DNA from: Synechococcus sp. AG-673-F03
GTDB taxonomy: Bacteria > Cyanobacteriota > Cyanobacteriia > PCC-6307 > Cyanobiaceae
DNA: 64,000 nucleotides
Direction: 5' to 3'
Assembly: GCA_003211205.1 (NCBI GenBank)
Contig: QCTJ01000002.1
Coordinates: 59,127 to 123,126, forward strand
The translations under genes and the position numbers were made by a program. The notes beneath the pieces were generated by a model. That model had not been told where the DNA came from, made no database searches, and saw only the letters and a program-made list of their open reading frames with translations. Of this stretch, positions 1-8,624 are shown piece by piece. Numbering within the stretch: position 1 is the first letter of the stretch; the number at the start of each line of letters is the position of its first letter.

Positions 1-134
1 GTGATGGTGGCCTGCGCATTGCTCAGCTGATGAGTCTCAGTTTGATGGCCATCGCTGGCTTGGGGCTGTTCTGGCTGTATGGACGCAAGTCGCCACTTCC
101 GGATCCCGGACTCAAAAAGGCAGACCCTTCATGA
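1..134 (+). CDS. lgt: Prolipoprotein diacylglyceryl transferase, C-terminal end (partial)
   Basis: Only the last 43 codons are in the window; the gene enters from the left edge in the frame starting at base 3 and stops at 132-134. The visible residues begin [19 protein letters not shown], followed by a hydrophobic stretch and a short charged tail. The GGLRIAQ motif before a final membrane helix is typical of the C-terminus of Lgt, which transfers diacylglycerol from phosphatidylglycerol to the lipobox cysteine of prolipoproteins in the inner membrane. The stop overlaps the cobM start (ATGA), so the two are probably co-transcribed. The call rests on a short fragment and is therefore moderately sure. 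Confidence 0.7.
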   Translation, partial: DGGLRIAQLMSLSLMAIAGLGLFWLYGRKSPLPDPGLKKADPS

Positions 135-886
135 GCATGATCTCGATCGTGGGTGCTGGCCCGGGAGCACCTGATCTACTGACCCGCCGTGCCGAAGACC
201 GCATTGCCCATGCTGATGTTCTGATCTGGACTGACTCACTCGTATCGCCCCAGATCGCGGATCTTGCACCGGCCGGCTGCGAAAAGATCCGCACCAGCAC
301 GCTCACGCTTGAACAGGTTCTTCCCCTGATGATCGAGCGTGTGAGCACCGGGAAGAACGTGGTGCGTCTTCACGATGGTGACCCCTGTCTCTACGGAGCG
401 CTCAGCGAGCAGGTCAGCGGGCTTGCCGATGCAGGAATCGAAGTGGAAGTGGTTCCTGGCATCAGCGCCTATCAGGCAACCGCCTCGGCTCTCAAAGCGG
501 AATTGACCATCCCAGGCCTTGTGCAAACCATCGTGCTAAGCCGCAGCGGAGGCCGAACCGGCGTTCCGGAACGAGAAGAGCTGAGACACCTGGCCAGCCT
601 GAGAGCCTCGCTCTGCCTCTACCTCAGCGCCCGCCATGTGGACGAGGTCCAATCGACGCTGCTTGAGCATTACCCCGCAGACACCCCGGTCGCCATCGGA
701 TACAGGGTCAGCTGGCCTGATGAATCGCTCGATCTGGTCCCTCTTGATCAGATGGCAAAGGTCACACATGATCGCAACCTGATTCGCACCACGCTATTTG
801 TGATCAGTACGGCCTTTCGTTCAACCAATCTGCGATCAAAGCTCTATTCGCCTGATCATGACCACTTGTTCCGTCCCAATCGGTAA
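131..886 (+). CDS. cobM: Precorrin-4 C11-methyltransferase
   Basis: This 251-residue protein has the tetrapyrrole (corrin/porphyrin) methylase fold: a glycine-rich N-terminal motif [14 protein letters not shown] near residues 8-21, [11 protein letters not shown] near 77-87 and [13 protein letters not shown] near 109-121. CobM/CbiF methylates C11 of the precorrin-4 ring with S-adenosylmethionine, a middle step in cobalamin synthesis. Length is usual for the family. The start overlaps the lgt stop. With the cobT-like gene at 25.9-27.1 kb it indicates B12-type cofactor synthesis, as expected for marine Synechococcus, which make pseudocobalamin. Confidence 0.93.
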   Translation: MSMISIVGAGPGAPDLLTRRAEDRIAHADVLIWTDSLVSPQIADLAPAGCEKIRTSTLTLEQVLPLMIERVSTGKNVVRLHDGDPCLYGALSEQVSGLADAGIEVEVVPGISAYQATASALKAELTIPGLVQTIVLSRSGGRTGVPEREELRHLASLRASLCLYLSARHVDEVQSTLLEHYPADTPVAIGYRVSWPDESLDLVPLDQMAKVTHDRNLIRTTLFVISTAFRSTNLRSKLYSPDHDHLFRPNR

Positions 887-923
887 ACAATCCGGACAGG
901 TGGTGTTTTAAGATTGAAGGATC

Positions 924-995
<72 letters not shown>

Positions 996-1300
996 TGCTC
1001 CTCAAACCTTTGCTTTTCAGGGTTTTCATCTCATTATCAAGCGCATTTTTCGGGCGACATCAGCATTAACGAAGGCCAGAGAAACCGGGAATTAAAGAAT
1101 TATCAGAGAGATTAATTATCTCACATTCGAGATTCAAAGCACAGGATGTGATGCATCTCAAACGATGCGGTCTTGGCCGTCTTCAGTTGTCACTTCTGTT
1201 GTTGAGTTGTGATCACGCTTCAGTGATCAGAAACCTGCTTCATGCACAGCTCCTAACAGCACAGTTCCAACTACATTCAGTGCATCAGATTTCTGTTGTC
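996..1300. other. Intergenic stretch without a supported gene
   Basis: About 300 bases between tRNA-Val and the DUF1330 gene. It is AT-richer than its flanks and contains a 7-base direct repeat AATTATC at 1098-1104 and 1114-1120 and an AT-rich near-dyad around 1106-1122, which could belong to a promoter or operator for the downstream gene. No terminator with a T tract and no convincing small ORF was seen. Confidence 0.4.
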
Positions 1301-1594
1301 ATGGCAAAGGGCTACTGGATCAGTACCGGCACGATTCACACACCACTGGCCATGGTCCCCTACATCAGTCGACTCACGGAATGGCTCCCCAGCGTCGGGG
1401 CCAAATTCCTAGTGCGCGATGTTCAATGTGATGTTCGTGAAGGTACCCCTGGTTCTTTGAATGTGATCATCGAGTTCCCATCTCTCCAGTCAGCCATATC
1501 GGCCTATGAGTCAACGGACTATCAATCTCTGATTGAGCTACGAACACCCCACTCGGAGCTCACCCTGTCGATCTCAGAAGAATTAGTTGCCTAG
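1301..1594 (+). CDS. DUF1330 family protein
   Basis: A 97-residue small soluble protein beginning MAKGYWISTGTI. It has the DUF1330 hallmarks: the KGYWI start, GAKFLVRD near residues 30-37, and a later NVIIEFPSLQSAISAYES segment. This family adopts a dimeric alpha-beta barrel (ferredoxin-like) fold and has no established reaction. The reading frame stays open upstream to 1148, but that extension lacks family similarity, so I place the start at 1301 where the conserved domain begins. No strong ribosome-binding site is visible. It stands alone, followed by a terminator at 1686. Confidence 0.8.
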   Translation: MAKGYWISTGTIHTPLAMVPYISRLTEWLPSVGAKFLVRDVQCDVREGTPGSLNVIIEFPSLQSAISAYESTDYQSLIELRTPHSELTLSISEELVA

Positions 1595-1685
1595 ATATTC
1601 AAGGTGTTGATCACTACGGATGTTTTGAAGACTTTCGTGCAAAATCGATTCGTCTTCGGGTCATCAACCGGAGATGCGTCGAACC

Positions 1686-1711
1686 AAGGAGGGGTGGGAC
1701 CCTCCTTTTTT
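1686..1711 (+). terminator. Intrinsic terminator
   Basis: GGAGGG (1688-1693) and CCCTCC (1700-1705) form a GC-rich stem around a 6-base loop, followed directly by six T (1706-1711). Flanking AA/TT extends the stem. It lies about 90 bases after the DUF1330 stop and probably ends that transcript. Confidence 0.8.
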
Positions 1712-1806
1712 CTTGGCTTATGAGCAAGACTTGGTATCGCGACTAAAGTCAATCCGCAGTTCCGTGAGTGGATACGCCAGAGTCTGCACACTTACCGGGT
1801 CATTTG

Positions 1807-2007
1807 ATGCTTCCAATGAAGAACCCGATTCTTCAAAGAATCTGGGCGATCATCACTTGGCGATGGCGTATGCAGATTGCCCTCAATGCGCCTTTTGCGC
1901 TCCTATGGGTTGCTGATAAAACCAATCCAGCAGTGCATGCTTTCAACATGACAGCTCTCTCAGCCGTGCATGCTGAATGGCTAGCACCAATGATTGGCAT
2001 TGCTTGA
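1807..2007 (+). CDS. Small hypothetical membrane-associated protein
   Basis: An open frame of 66 codons starting MLPMKNPILQRIWAII. It has a basic N-terminal patch (TWRWRMQ), a hydrophobic segment (LNAPFALLWVAD) and the phrase TNPAVHAFNMTALSAVH, then ends at TGA 2005-2007. The aromatic-rich, patchy hydrophobic composition is protein-like, and I have an impression of similar short proteins in marine picocyanobacteria, but I cannot name a family. The frame is open further upstream to 1768. No clear Shine-Dalgarno sequence is visible. It follows the 1686 terminator, so it would need its own promoter. Confidence 0.5.
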   Translation: MLPMKNPILQRIWAIITWRWRMQIALNAPFALLWVADKTNPAVHAFNMTALSAVHAEWLAPMIGIA

Positions 2008-2042
2008 GGTTCCAACGCGCAGCTCCAATCAGCGTTGACGAA

Positions 2043-2153
2043 TCAGCGTTGACGGAGAGTGAGCATCCAGAGCCAGATGGCGAACAATGTCCCAACGGGA
2101 ATCACGATCACAAGCAGCTGAGCAATCACCAGATTGCGAACGTCTGGGTCCAT
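2043..2153 (-). CDS. Possible 36-residue single-span membrane protein
   Basis: The minus strand encodes a short ORF starting MDPDVRNLVIAQLL and ending WMLTLRQR. It is a clean single transmembrane helix (about residues 8-31) with an acidic N-terminus and a basic C-terminus, which is the layout of a small inner-membrane protein. The stop codon lies inside a 14-base tandem duplication (2027-2040 and 2041-2054). No strong ribosome-binding site is seen. It converges with the ORF at 1807-2007. Support is composition only. Confidence 0.45.
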   Translation of the reverse strand: MDPDVRNLVIAQLLVIVIPVGTLFAIWLWMLTLRQR

Positions 2154-2155
2154 GT

Positions 2156-2451
2156 TCAGAAGGGAATGACAAGCGACCAGCGTTTGCGTCTATACCGCCA
2201 ACGATTGCCTGATTCCTCCGCCTCTGGCACTTCACCTGCCAAAAATCCTTTCGGATCTTCAGGGTTGTCGCTGACTTCAGCAGCACCCTCATTCGGCACC
2301 TCGCAACCAACAAATTGATGGGCTTCTTGCTTGCAAAACCGCACTGGATTTTGCGAAGTGCTGGTCCACAGACCAGTTCTGCGGATGCTGTATTGACCAG
2401 AGGAGTCAGCCCTGCGATTACAAGCTCGCGAGGCTGAGTCCGGCGACTCAT
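2156..2451 (-). pseudogene. Possible frameshifted or decayed small gene
   Basis: On the minus strand a frame opens at 2451 with MSRRTQPRELVIAGLTPLV and looks protein-like for about 36 residues, then turns into implausible sequence. Near 2340-2350 the next frame takes over with an acidic, protein-like run (CKQEAHQFVGCEVPNEG and onward, to about 2220). Joining the two with one frameshift gives a coherent product of roughly 80-90 residues; neither frame alone does. It could be a decaying gene, a sequencing error or chance. No family was recognised. The rest of 2154-2602 shows no other gene. Confidence 0.22.
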
Positions 2452-2602
2452 AGCGGCCCAGAGCTCCGATGAAGTGGATGAGATTGAGGATCTGATTGTC
2501 CACCAGAGCAGCTAGCAAAAGCTACGTGATCCGGATTGATTTCATAATGCTGAACTCCCGCTCTCACGATCACCGAAAACCCGCATGCCATTGGAGGAAA
2601 GA

Positions 2603-2701
2603 ATGAATTCCGATGTGGCAACTGTCTCTGTGTGCCTCGTGGCACTTACAGAACTGACAATCGAGCTTAATTTCAATGAAACGAATTCAGTGAGGGTCTG
2701 A
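2603..2701 (+). CDS. Possible 32-residue leader ORF upstream of the RodZ-like gene
   Basis: ATG at 2603 is preceded by a near-consensus ribosome-binding site (GGAGGAAAG at about 2593-2601), one of the better ones in the window, although the spacing is very short. It encodes 32 residues beginning MNSDVATVSVCLVALTE and ends at TGA 2699-2701, which overlaps the ATG of the next gene (TGATG). That layout suits translational coupling. No similarity is known and the ORF is short, so it may be a leader peptide or coincidence. Confidence 0.3.
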   Translation: MNSDVATVSVCLVALTELTIELNFNETNSVRV

Positions 2702-3504
2702 TGTGGTTGTCGGATTCCGAGCAGACGAAGGATGGAGCAACCGTCTCAACCCTGCAGGAGATCGGTGACCTGCTCCGTCAGGCCCGCGAAGCACAGGGCC
2801 TGAGCTGCGATCAACTGGCTCAATCTTTAAAGATGGGCAGCGAACAGTTGAAGGCTCTGGAGACTGGTGAACTGGAGAAACTTCCAGAACCGGTCTTCAT
2901 CAAAGCCATGACCCGCAGGGTCGCTTCCAAGCTCGGCCTCGATGGCGACTCCCTAATCAGCAGACTTCAAGACGTTCTGCCAGCGCCCAAGACCACGACC
3001 AACCTGTTCGGTGCTCCTGGTGGTGCTGATGCCAAAAGCGGTGTCGCCAATGGTCGGATCTCGACGAGTTCGGAAAGCAGCAAAAGACCTGTGATGCCAT
3101 GGCAGCGCCTGGCCCTGGCTACTCTGACGATCGGCGCTGTCACCGGGGGAGCGATGGTGGTGGCCAGTCAGCGTCGCTCCGTTGAGCTTGCCTCCATGAA
3201 GGTTGTCACCGTGTTGAAACAACCCACTGCGACGCCCCCTCAACCCGTTTCACCCGAGGGCAAGGCCTCAGGGCAGATCTCCATTATCAGCCAAGAACCC
3301 AGCTGGATCTCAATCCGTAATGGCGAAGGCGACGTTGTGTACGAGGGAACCCTCTCTGAGCGCAAAATCCTCCCTGCTGATTCACAACTGGAAATCCTCC
3401 CCGGACGTCCTGACCTGGTCTTGATCAGTCATGGAGACGATGCACCGAAGCCCCTGGGACCCATCGATCAGGTGCGTTGGTACAAACTCAATCCTGAACT
3501 TTGA
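2701..3504 (+). CDS. RodZ-like membrane protein with N-terminal helix-turn-helix
   Basis: 267 residues. Positions about 17-90 form an Xre/HTH_25-type helix-turn-helix (IGDLLRQAREAQGLSCDQLA, then LKALETGELEKLPEP and YxxR-like FIKAMTRRVASKLG). A single transmembrane segment follows near 136-156, with basic residues before it, then a Pro/Ser linker and an extracytoplasmic beta domain (about 190-262) resembling DUF4115. This is the RodZ architecture, a cytoskeleton-linked cell-shape protein binding MreB through its HTH. The ATG at 2701 has GAGG five bases upstream. The 3' end overlaps the convergent ppx gene by 17 bases. Confidence 0.8.
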   Translation: MWLSDSEQTKDGATVSTLQEIGDLLRQAREAQGLSCDQLAQSLKMGSEQLKALETGELEKLPEPVFIKAMTRRVASKLGLDGDSLISRLQDVLPAPKTTTNLFGAPGGADAKSGVANGRISTSSESSKRPVMPWQRLALATLTIGAVTGGAMVVASQRRSVELASMKVVTVLKQPTATPPQPVSPEGKASGQISIISQEPSWISIRNGEGDVVYEGTLSERKILPADSQLEILPGRPDLVLISHGDDAPKPLGPIDQVRWYKLNPEL

Positions 3505-5149
3505 TCTTGAGGTGCAGACCGGTGACATCCCTCACCAGAGTTGAACAACTTTCGAGACTCCATTGTTCAAGGCTGAGGTTCTGATTCACTCGCTCCGGCA
3601 CCAGCTCCAGAATCAGATCACTGCCTTTCACTGCGGCTTTCAACGTCTGAACCACCGGATCAGGTCGTCGATCCAGCGCAGCGGCCAAACGCAGTAACAA
3701 AGCCATCTCTGACACCGCCCTGCGATTGTCCCGGGTTTGAAGTGCCTGCCAGGACTCATGTCGCTTCTTGGGAAGACTGCGGCGGTGATAACGGGCGATG
3801 GCCGCGATCATCAGATGTTCGGATTCTGAATAACCCAGCAGCTCGCCATGGCGAATGAGATACCAGGAATGCTTGTGATAAGCACTCAGGTTGATGTGCT
3901 GACCACAGGCATGAAGCATGGCCGCAGCCCAGAGGAGATCCCGGCCGGATCCGTCATCACGGTGCAAGGTCTTGTGGGTACTGTCGTAGAGCGTGAGAGC
4001 GTGGCTGGCAACACGCTCGGCACGGGCCTGATTGACCGCAAAACGTTGCACCTGATGGACCACGGTGCGCTGGCGGATACTGCTCTGGAAACTGAAGCGG
4101 TCTTCGAGAAGGCCATGGCGCAGCATCCAATCCACGATCAGTCCTTCGCGCAAAGCCCGCTCGCTCAGAACCAATTCATCGACTCCGAGCATCTGCATGG
4201 TGGTTTGCAGGATGAGCGAACCCGGCACGATGATTTCCGCGCGCCGATCGTTGATGGCCGCCAGACCACGGCGCTGCTCCGGTGTCATGACGGCCAAACG
4301 GTCCACGACACGGTTCAGGCGCTGCCTTGAAACCTTGTAACCGTGCAGCTTGAGAGGTGGCCGGTCGTCTTCGCTGGCCGCCAACGCACCAATAGCCATT
4401 GCCGTGCCGCTGGTCGCAACAAGCACTGGTGTCTCTCCCGGCTTGATCCGTCGATGCACCTTGTCCACGGCCGGTTCCAGCGAGCCCTGGATGAACGCCT
4501 GCAGAAATGAGCGGCGTTGGGGAGGGATCGGATCATCCTTGACGAAATCCCGCTGAAGCCTCACAGCGCCGACGCGTGTGCTGGTGAGTGCGCGTGCATC
4601 CCGACCATCCGCCAGGATCAGCTCCGTGGAGCCGCCGCCGATATCCAGCACCAAATGGGGACGATCGCCAAAGGGCATGCCTGACAACACTCCCAGGTAG
4701 ATCAGCCGTGCCTCCTCAGGGCCACTGACCAGATCCACATCCAGGTCGAGTTCATCTTTGATGGTTTGCAGAAAGTCCCTGCCGTTTGGAGCCTCTCGTA
4801 CAGCACTGGTCGCTGCGACAACCACCTGCTCCACCTGATGGCTCACAGCCAGCTCACGAAAACGGCGAAGGCTCTCCAACCCTCTGGTCATCGCTTCAGG
4901 AGTCAGTTCTCCTGTCTCAGGGTCTCTTTCCCCCAGACGGGTATTGGACTTTTCAGCAAGATCGATGCTGAAAGTTCCCAATGCCACATCCACCGAAGCC
5001 ACGAGCATGTGGGTGGAATTGGTGCCCACATCAATTGCAGCCACAGTCCTGACTTTTAGCGATCCGCCTGGGTCACGGTGCGATGACTGTTTCGCCGTCT
5101 GATTGCTGGGGTCCACCGCGGCCGCTGGAGAAGACTCGGCACCTGACAT
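3488..5149 (-). CDS. ppx: Exopolyphosphatase (Ppx/GppA family)
   Basis: About 553 residues. The actin-like phosphatase core begins after a short leader with VAAIDVGTNSTHMLVASV, the family's phosphate-binding loop, followed by VVAATSAVREAPNG, LVSGPEEARLIYLGV and VLDIGGGSTEL. The C-terminal 200 residues carry an HD-like helical region (AAMLHACGQHINLSAYHKHSWYLI across its length). Ppx releases terminal phosphate from polyphosphate and relatives hydrolyse pppGpp. I chose the ATG at 5149 (MSGAESS); the frame is open to 5224 and the leader before the core is not conserved-looking, so the start is uncertain. Confidence 0.9.
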   Translation of the reverse strand: MSGAESSPAAAVDPSNQTAKQSSHRDPGGSLKVRTVAAIDVGTNSTHMLVASVDVALGTFSIDLAEKSNTRLGERDPETGELTPEAMTRGLESLRRFRELAVSHQVEQVVVAATSAVREAPNGRDFLQTIKDELDLDVDLVSGPEEARLIYLGVLSGMPFGDRPHLVLDIGGGSTELILADGRDARALTSTRVGAVRLQRDFVKDDPIPPQRRSFLQAFIQGSLEPAVDKVHRRIKPGETPVLVATSGTAMAIGALAASEDDRPPLKLHGYKVSRQRLNRVVDRLAVMTPEQRRGLAAINDRRAEIIVPGSLILQTTMQMLGVDELVLSERALREGLIVDWMLRHGLLEDRFSFQSSIRQRTVVHQVQRFAVNQARAERVASHALTLYDSTHKTLHRDDGSGRDLLWAAAMLHACGQHINLSAYHKHSWYLIRHGELLGYSESEHLMIAAIARYHRRSLPKKRHESWQALQTRDNRRAVSEMALLLRLAAALDRRPDPVVQTLKAAVKGSDLILELVPERVNQNLSLEQWSLESCSTLVRDVTGLHLKIKVQD

Positions 5150-5276
5150 GGCGCACCGTGATGGAGACGGGCCCACTCTGCCATCGGTTCTACAAGCCGG
5201 GTCGCCGCTGATTAAGGTTCCCAAAATTCAAGCTTCGGGTTCTACGCACGTGACTGGCACGACCTTTTCTCGCGTC

Positions 5277-6143
5277 ATGTCTCCCTGGGTGGCACTGCTG
5301 CGTTGGAACAAGCCAACTGGTCGCCTGATTCTTCTCGTGCCAGCCGGTTGGAGTTTGTGGCTCGCGCCAGACGCCCCTCCCCCCGCAGCACTGGTCGTGC
5401 AGATCCTGATCGGTGGCCTGGCCGTGAGCGGGGCCGGTTGCATCGCCAATGACCTCTGGGACCAGAGGATTGACAGAGAGGTCGAACGCACACGCCTACG
5501 TCCCCTTGCCAGTGGTGCACTGAACCGGAGCCAGGCGACTGCTGGGCTCGTGCTGCTGCTGGCTCTATCCCTTGGGGTCGTGCTCAGCTTGTCGTCCCAG
5601 ATGCTGATCTGCCTGCAACTGGCCGTCCTAGCCCTTCCGCCGATCCTGATCTACCCATCCGCAAAGCGCTGGTTCCCATTCCCTCAGGCACTGCTGGCGA
5701 TCTGCTGGGGCTTCGCGGTGCTGATCCCCTGGGCGGCGTTCACAGGCGGCATCACCGCGTCGATCCCCCTGATCGGCTGCTGGTTCTCCACCCTGTGCTG
5801 GACCTTCAGCTTCGACACGGTTTACGCCATGGCCGACCGTCCGGATGACGCGCGGCTCGGCCTGCGCAGCAGCGCATTGACTCTCGGACGCAACGCCATC
5901 CGAACCGTTCGAGCGGGATATGGTCTGACAGCAGCATCCCTGGCCATCGCCGCTGCAGCAGCTGATGTGGGGAGCGTGTTCTGGCCCTTCTGGGTGATTG
6001 CCACCATTGGTTTGTGGCGCTCCACACAAACCCTGCGAGCCAGTGAACAACAGCCAGCAGCGGCCTACGCCCGCCATTTCGGACGTCAGGTCCAGATCGG
6101 TACGTTGCTGCTCATCGGCCTTGTGCTTTCACGTCTGGTCTGA
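5277..6143 (+). CDS. ubiA: 4-hydroxybenzoate polyprenyltransferase (UbiA family)
   Basis: 288 residues with about eight membrane helices. The prenyl-diphosphate/Mg2+ motif NDLWDQRIDREVERTRLRPL is at about residues 62-81, and the second Asp motif appears as FDTVYAMADRPDDARLG near 178-194. UbiA transfers a polyprenyl chain to 4-hydroxybenzoate; in cyanobacteria the orthologue serves plastoquinone-9 synthesis. The frame is open to 5103, but that region overlaps the divergent ppx gene; ATG 5277 (MSPWVALLRWNKPTGRL) matches the family start. The stop overlaps the next start (TGATG). Confidence 0.88.
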   Translation: MSPWVALLRWNKPTGRLILLVPAGWSLWLAPDAPPPAALVVQILIGGLAVSGAGCIANDLWDQRIDREVERTRLRPLASGALNRSQATAGLVLLLALSLGVVLSLSSQMLICLQLAVLALPPILIYPSAKRWFPFPQALLAICWGFAVLIPWAAFTGGITASIPLIGCWFSTLCWTFSFDTVYAMADRPDDARLGLRSSALTLGRNAIRTVRAGYGLTAASLAIAAAAADVGSVFWPFWVIATIGLWRSTQTLRASEQQPAAAYARHFGRQVQIGTLLLIGLVLSRLV

Positions 6144-7060
6144 TGCCGCAATCCGAACATCTCTGGTCATTGCCGAGTCCCTTGCAGGTGGGCGACAGCG
6201 TCACCATTGCCGCTCCAAGCTCGGCAATCTGCGATCAATCCAGCCTGCATGCAGGGATCGCCGTGCTCGAGGCATGGGGGCTGACAGTGAACACCCCGAC
6301 CTGCCTGGGGCGGCACTGGGGCTACCTAGCAGGGAGCGACAGCGAACGATCCAGCGATCTGTCTGCTCACGAGGGGATCCCCCTGCTGGCATGTGCCCGA
6401 GGGGGCTGGGGAGCCGCCCGTCTTCTGGAGCACGCCGTTCCCTGGAAAAAGGGATGGTTTCTTGGGTTCTCCGATGTCACAGCCTTGCTCTGCAGCCGCA
6501 TGGCGAGCGGCTTTGGAGGCGGCATCCATGGACCATTGGTCACAACGCTGGCTGGCGAACCTGCCTGGAGCCAACAGCGTCTTCATGATCTGCTGTTTGG
6601 GCATTCAGTTGCGTCCCTTCAGGGGACGAGCTGGGCTGGAGGCATGGGATCCGGCCCATTGATCACAGTGAATCTCACCGTGGCATCCCACCTGCTCGGC
6701 AGCCGTCACCTACCCGATCTGCGTGGAGCAATCCTGGTGATCGAAGACGTGGGAGAAGCCCCGTACCGCCTTGATCGGATGCTCACCCACTGGCGGCTGG
6801 TGGGCGCTCTCCAAAATCTGGCAGGCCTTGCATTCGGTCGATTCAGCGGTTGCGACGACGCAGAGAACAGCCATCCAGCTCACACGTTCAGCCTGGAGCA
6901 GGTTTTGCGAGACCGCACTCAGGGCCTGGAGTGTCCTGTGGTTGCGGATTTACCCGTGGGTCACGGGAATGGAGGCAATGCGGCTCTGCCAATGGGCGTT
7001 CGCGCCCATTTGGATGGCATCAACGCCACCTTGACACTGGAGCCACCGACTCAACGCTGA
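6143..7060 (+). CDS. Peptidase S66 family (LD-carboxypeptidase/MccF-like)
   Basis: 305 residues. The family landmarks are present: [10 protein letters not shown] near residues 20-29, [13 protein letters not shown] near 84-96, the nucleophile elbow GFSDVTALL with Ser near 110, GGIHGPL and the later [18 protein letters not shown] and [14 protein letters not shown] segments that supply the Glu and His of the triad. LD-carboxypeptidases trim D-Ala from the peptidoglycan tetrapeptide in recycling; MccF relatives cleave toxic peptide-nucleotides. The start overlaps the prenyltransferase stop and the end overlaps convergent ispD by 10 bases. Substrate cannot be told from sequence. Confidence 0.87.
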   Translation: MPQSEHLWSLPSPLQVGDSVTIAAPSSAICDQSSLHAGIAVLEAWGLTVNTPTCLGRHWGYLAGSDSERSSDLSAHEGIPLLACARGGWGAARLLEHAVPWKKGWFLGFSDVTALLCSRMASGFGGGIHGPLVTTLAGEPAWSQQRLHDLLFGHSVASLQGTSWAGGMGSGPLITVNLTVASHLLGSRHLPDLRGAILVIEDVGEAPYRLDRMLTHWRLVGALQNLAGLAFGRFSGCDDAENSHPAHTFSLEQVLRDRTQGLECPVVADLPVGHGNGGNAALPMGVRAHLDGINATLTLEPPTQR

Positions 7061-7722
7061 GCGAGCACAGCCTCCGCCACGGTGAGATCGAACGGTGTGG
7101 TGACCTTGATGTTGGCGGGACCAGCATCCAGCACCCTGACTGGCCATCCCAGGCGTTCAAACAAGGAGGCATCGTCAGTGACCGACCAACCGAGGGCCCT
7201 GGCCTGTGCGTGGCCTTCACGCAGAGCAGCAACAGCAAAACCCTGGGGCGTCTGAGCGGCCCAAAGCTCAGCCCGATCTGGTGTTTCAGCGATGAGTCCC
7301 CCTCCATCCACACGCTTGATCGTGTCGGTGACCGGTGTCGCAGCGATCACCGCATCACCACCAAGAACCGCTGCAGCGCAGAGGTTGAACAGGCTGGGAT
7401 CAATCAGACAGCGGGCACCGTCATGGATCAGAACATGCCGCGCATCCCCGGGTAGTGCGACCAAGCCTCGCTCCACCGATTCCTGGCGTGTGCTGCCACC
7501 TTCGATCCAGGCAACAGGCTTGGTCGCTCCCTGCAGAAGGGGGGCAATCTCGTCCTGATCGGCAGGCTGACCGATCACGCCGATCCAAGCGATGGCTTCA
7601 GCCGCAAACGCCGACTCCAGAGTCCAGGCGAGCAGCGGCATGCCCCGAAGCATGAGCAGCAGTTTGTTGCGATCAGCTCCCATGCGCCGGCCGCTGCCAG
7701 CTGCGGCAATCAACAGATGCAC
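7051..7722 (-). CDS. ispD: 2-C-methyl-D-erythritol 4-phosphate cytidylyltransferase
   Basis: 223 residues starting with GTG at 7722, which has AGGAG six bases upstream; a longer frame to 7764 lacks this support. The nucleotidyltransferase signature [15 protein letters not shown] is at the N-terminus, followed by [15 protein letters not shown] and [10 protein letters not shown], both diagnostic of IspD. It makes CDP-methylerythritol in the MEP isoprenoid pathway that feeds chlorophyll phytol, carotenoids and quinones. It is divergent from the GT9-like gene and convergent with the S66 peptidase gene. Confidence 0.94.
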   Translation of the reverse strand: MHLLIAAAGSGRRMGADRNKLLLMLRGMPLLAWTLESAFAAEAIAWIGVIGQPADQDEIAPLLQGATKPVAWIEGGSTRQESVERGLVALPGDARHVLIHDGARCLIDPSLFNLCAAAVLGGDAVIAATPVTDTIKRVDGGGLIAETPDRAELWAAQTPQGFAVAALREGHAQARALGWSVTDDASLFERLGWPVRVLDAGPANIKVTTPFDLTVAEAVLAQR

Positions 7723-7793
7723 AAGCGACTCCTGCTGCCAGCAGTCTGAACGGCCTCCATACAATCAGCTCGCACCACCTGTGCTGCTGGTTC

Positions 7794-8624
7794 ATGCGCG
7801 TTCTCGCTCTCAGCCCCGGAAGCCTTCAGCAACAGCTCGAGCGCCTGCCGGCTCTCGCTGCTGCCGCTGATCAGCTTGAGGCCAGCCTCCAGGTGGCCTG
7901 CGATCCATCCCATCGCGGGTTATGGACCATGCTTCCGGCGGTGAAGAAAGTGATTCCCTTCCCGTTCGAGGCGGATCCGAATCTCTCGGATTGGGCCAAT
8001 CTTCTCGGCCTGGTCAGGGAACCTGACTTCCAGGCCTGCCTCAATTTCGCCACCGGAAGGCAGGTGAATTTAATGCTGTCAATGAGCCATATCCCGATGC
8101 GGGTCGCCACGGAAGGCTTCGCCAGTACGGCCTCCGCCACGGTGGAAGCAGGCTGGACGCCACAGAAGCTTGAAGTGTTTCTGTCCCCCATGGGCGTCTC
8201 TCTCAATGCCGATGCCTTCCGACTCAGCCTGCCTGCGGATGCCATGGAAAAAGCCCGCAGTGCTCAGCCATCAGGGGATGGCCCGCTGCTGTTGCTAGCC
8301 CCCGGCGCATTCCCTGGTGACTGGCCTCAGGAACGCTGGGCGTCACTCCCGGAGACCATCCGCAACAAGCTGCCCCAGTTGCGCAGCCTTGTTCTGCCGA
8401 GCAACATGCCCGTCGCTGAGCGAGCCGCTGCCGTGGCCTGCGCTGATGTTGTGCTCAGCAGTTGTTCCCTGACCCAGTTGATGGCCACCTACTGCGGGCT
8501 GCCTCTGGTTGCCTTGGGCGCCAAAGCGGACCAGCTTCCGGAAAGAGAGATGATTCGCAGACTTGATCGCGAGGATCTGTCCTCACTCACGGTCTCCGAA
8601 GTCATGCAAGCTCTCGGCTTCTGA
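7794..8624 (+). CDS. Glycosyltransferase family 9-like protein
   Basis: 276 residues starting MRVLALSPGSLQQQLERLPAL. The layout resembles heptosyltransferase-type GT9 enzymes: an N-terminal Rossmann half, a linker, then a C-terminal half with LLLLAPGAFPGDWPQERWASL and CADVVLSSCSLTQLMATYCGLPLVAL, where the usual family has a sugar-nucleotide-binding loop. It is shorter than Escherichia WaaF/WaaC (about 350). Marine Synechococcus LPS lacks heptose, so the donor is probably different. The stop overlaps the start of the K+ channel gene. Confidence 0.68.
   Translation: MRVLALSPGSLQQQLERLPALAAAADQLEASLQVACDPSHRGLWTMLPAVKKVIPFPFEADPNLSDWANLLGLVREPDFQACLNFATGRQVNLMLSMSHIPMRVATEGFASTASATVEAGWTPQKLEVFLSPMGVSLNADAFRLSLPADAMEKARSAQPSGDGPLLLLAPGAFPGDWPQERWASLPETIRNKLPQLRSLVLPSNMPVAERAAAVACADVVLSSCSLTQLMATYCGLPLVALGAKADQLPEREMIRRLDREDLSSLTVSEVMQALGF

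Noticed and set aside
1674..1916. 80-codon plus-strand frame across the 1686 terminator
   Set aside because: It reads through the terminator stem-loop and overlaps the better 1807-2007 frame; composition is poor.
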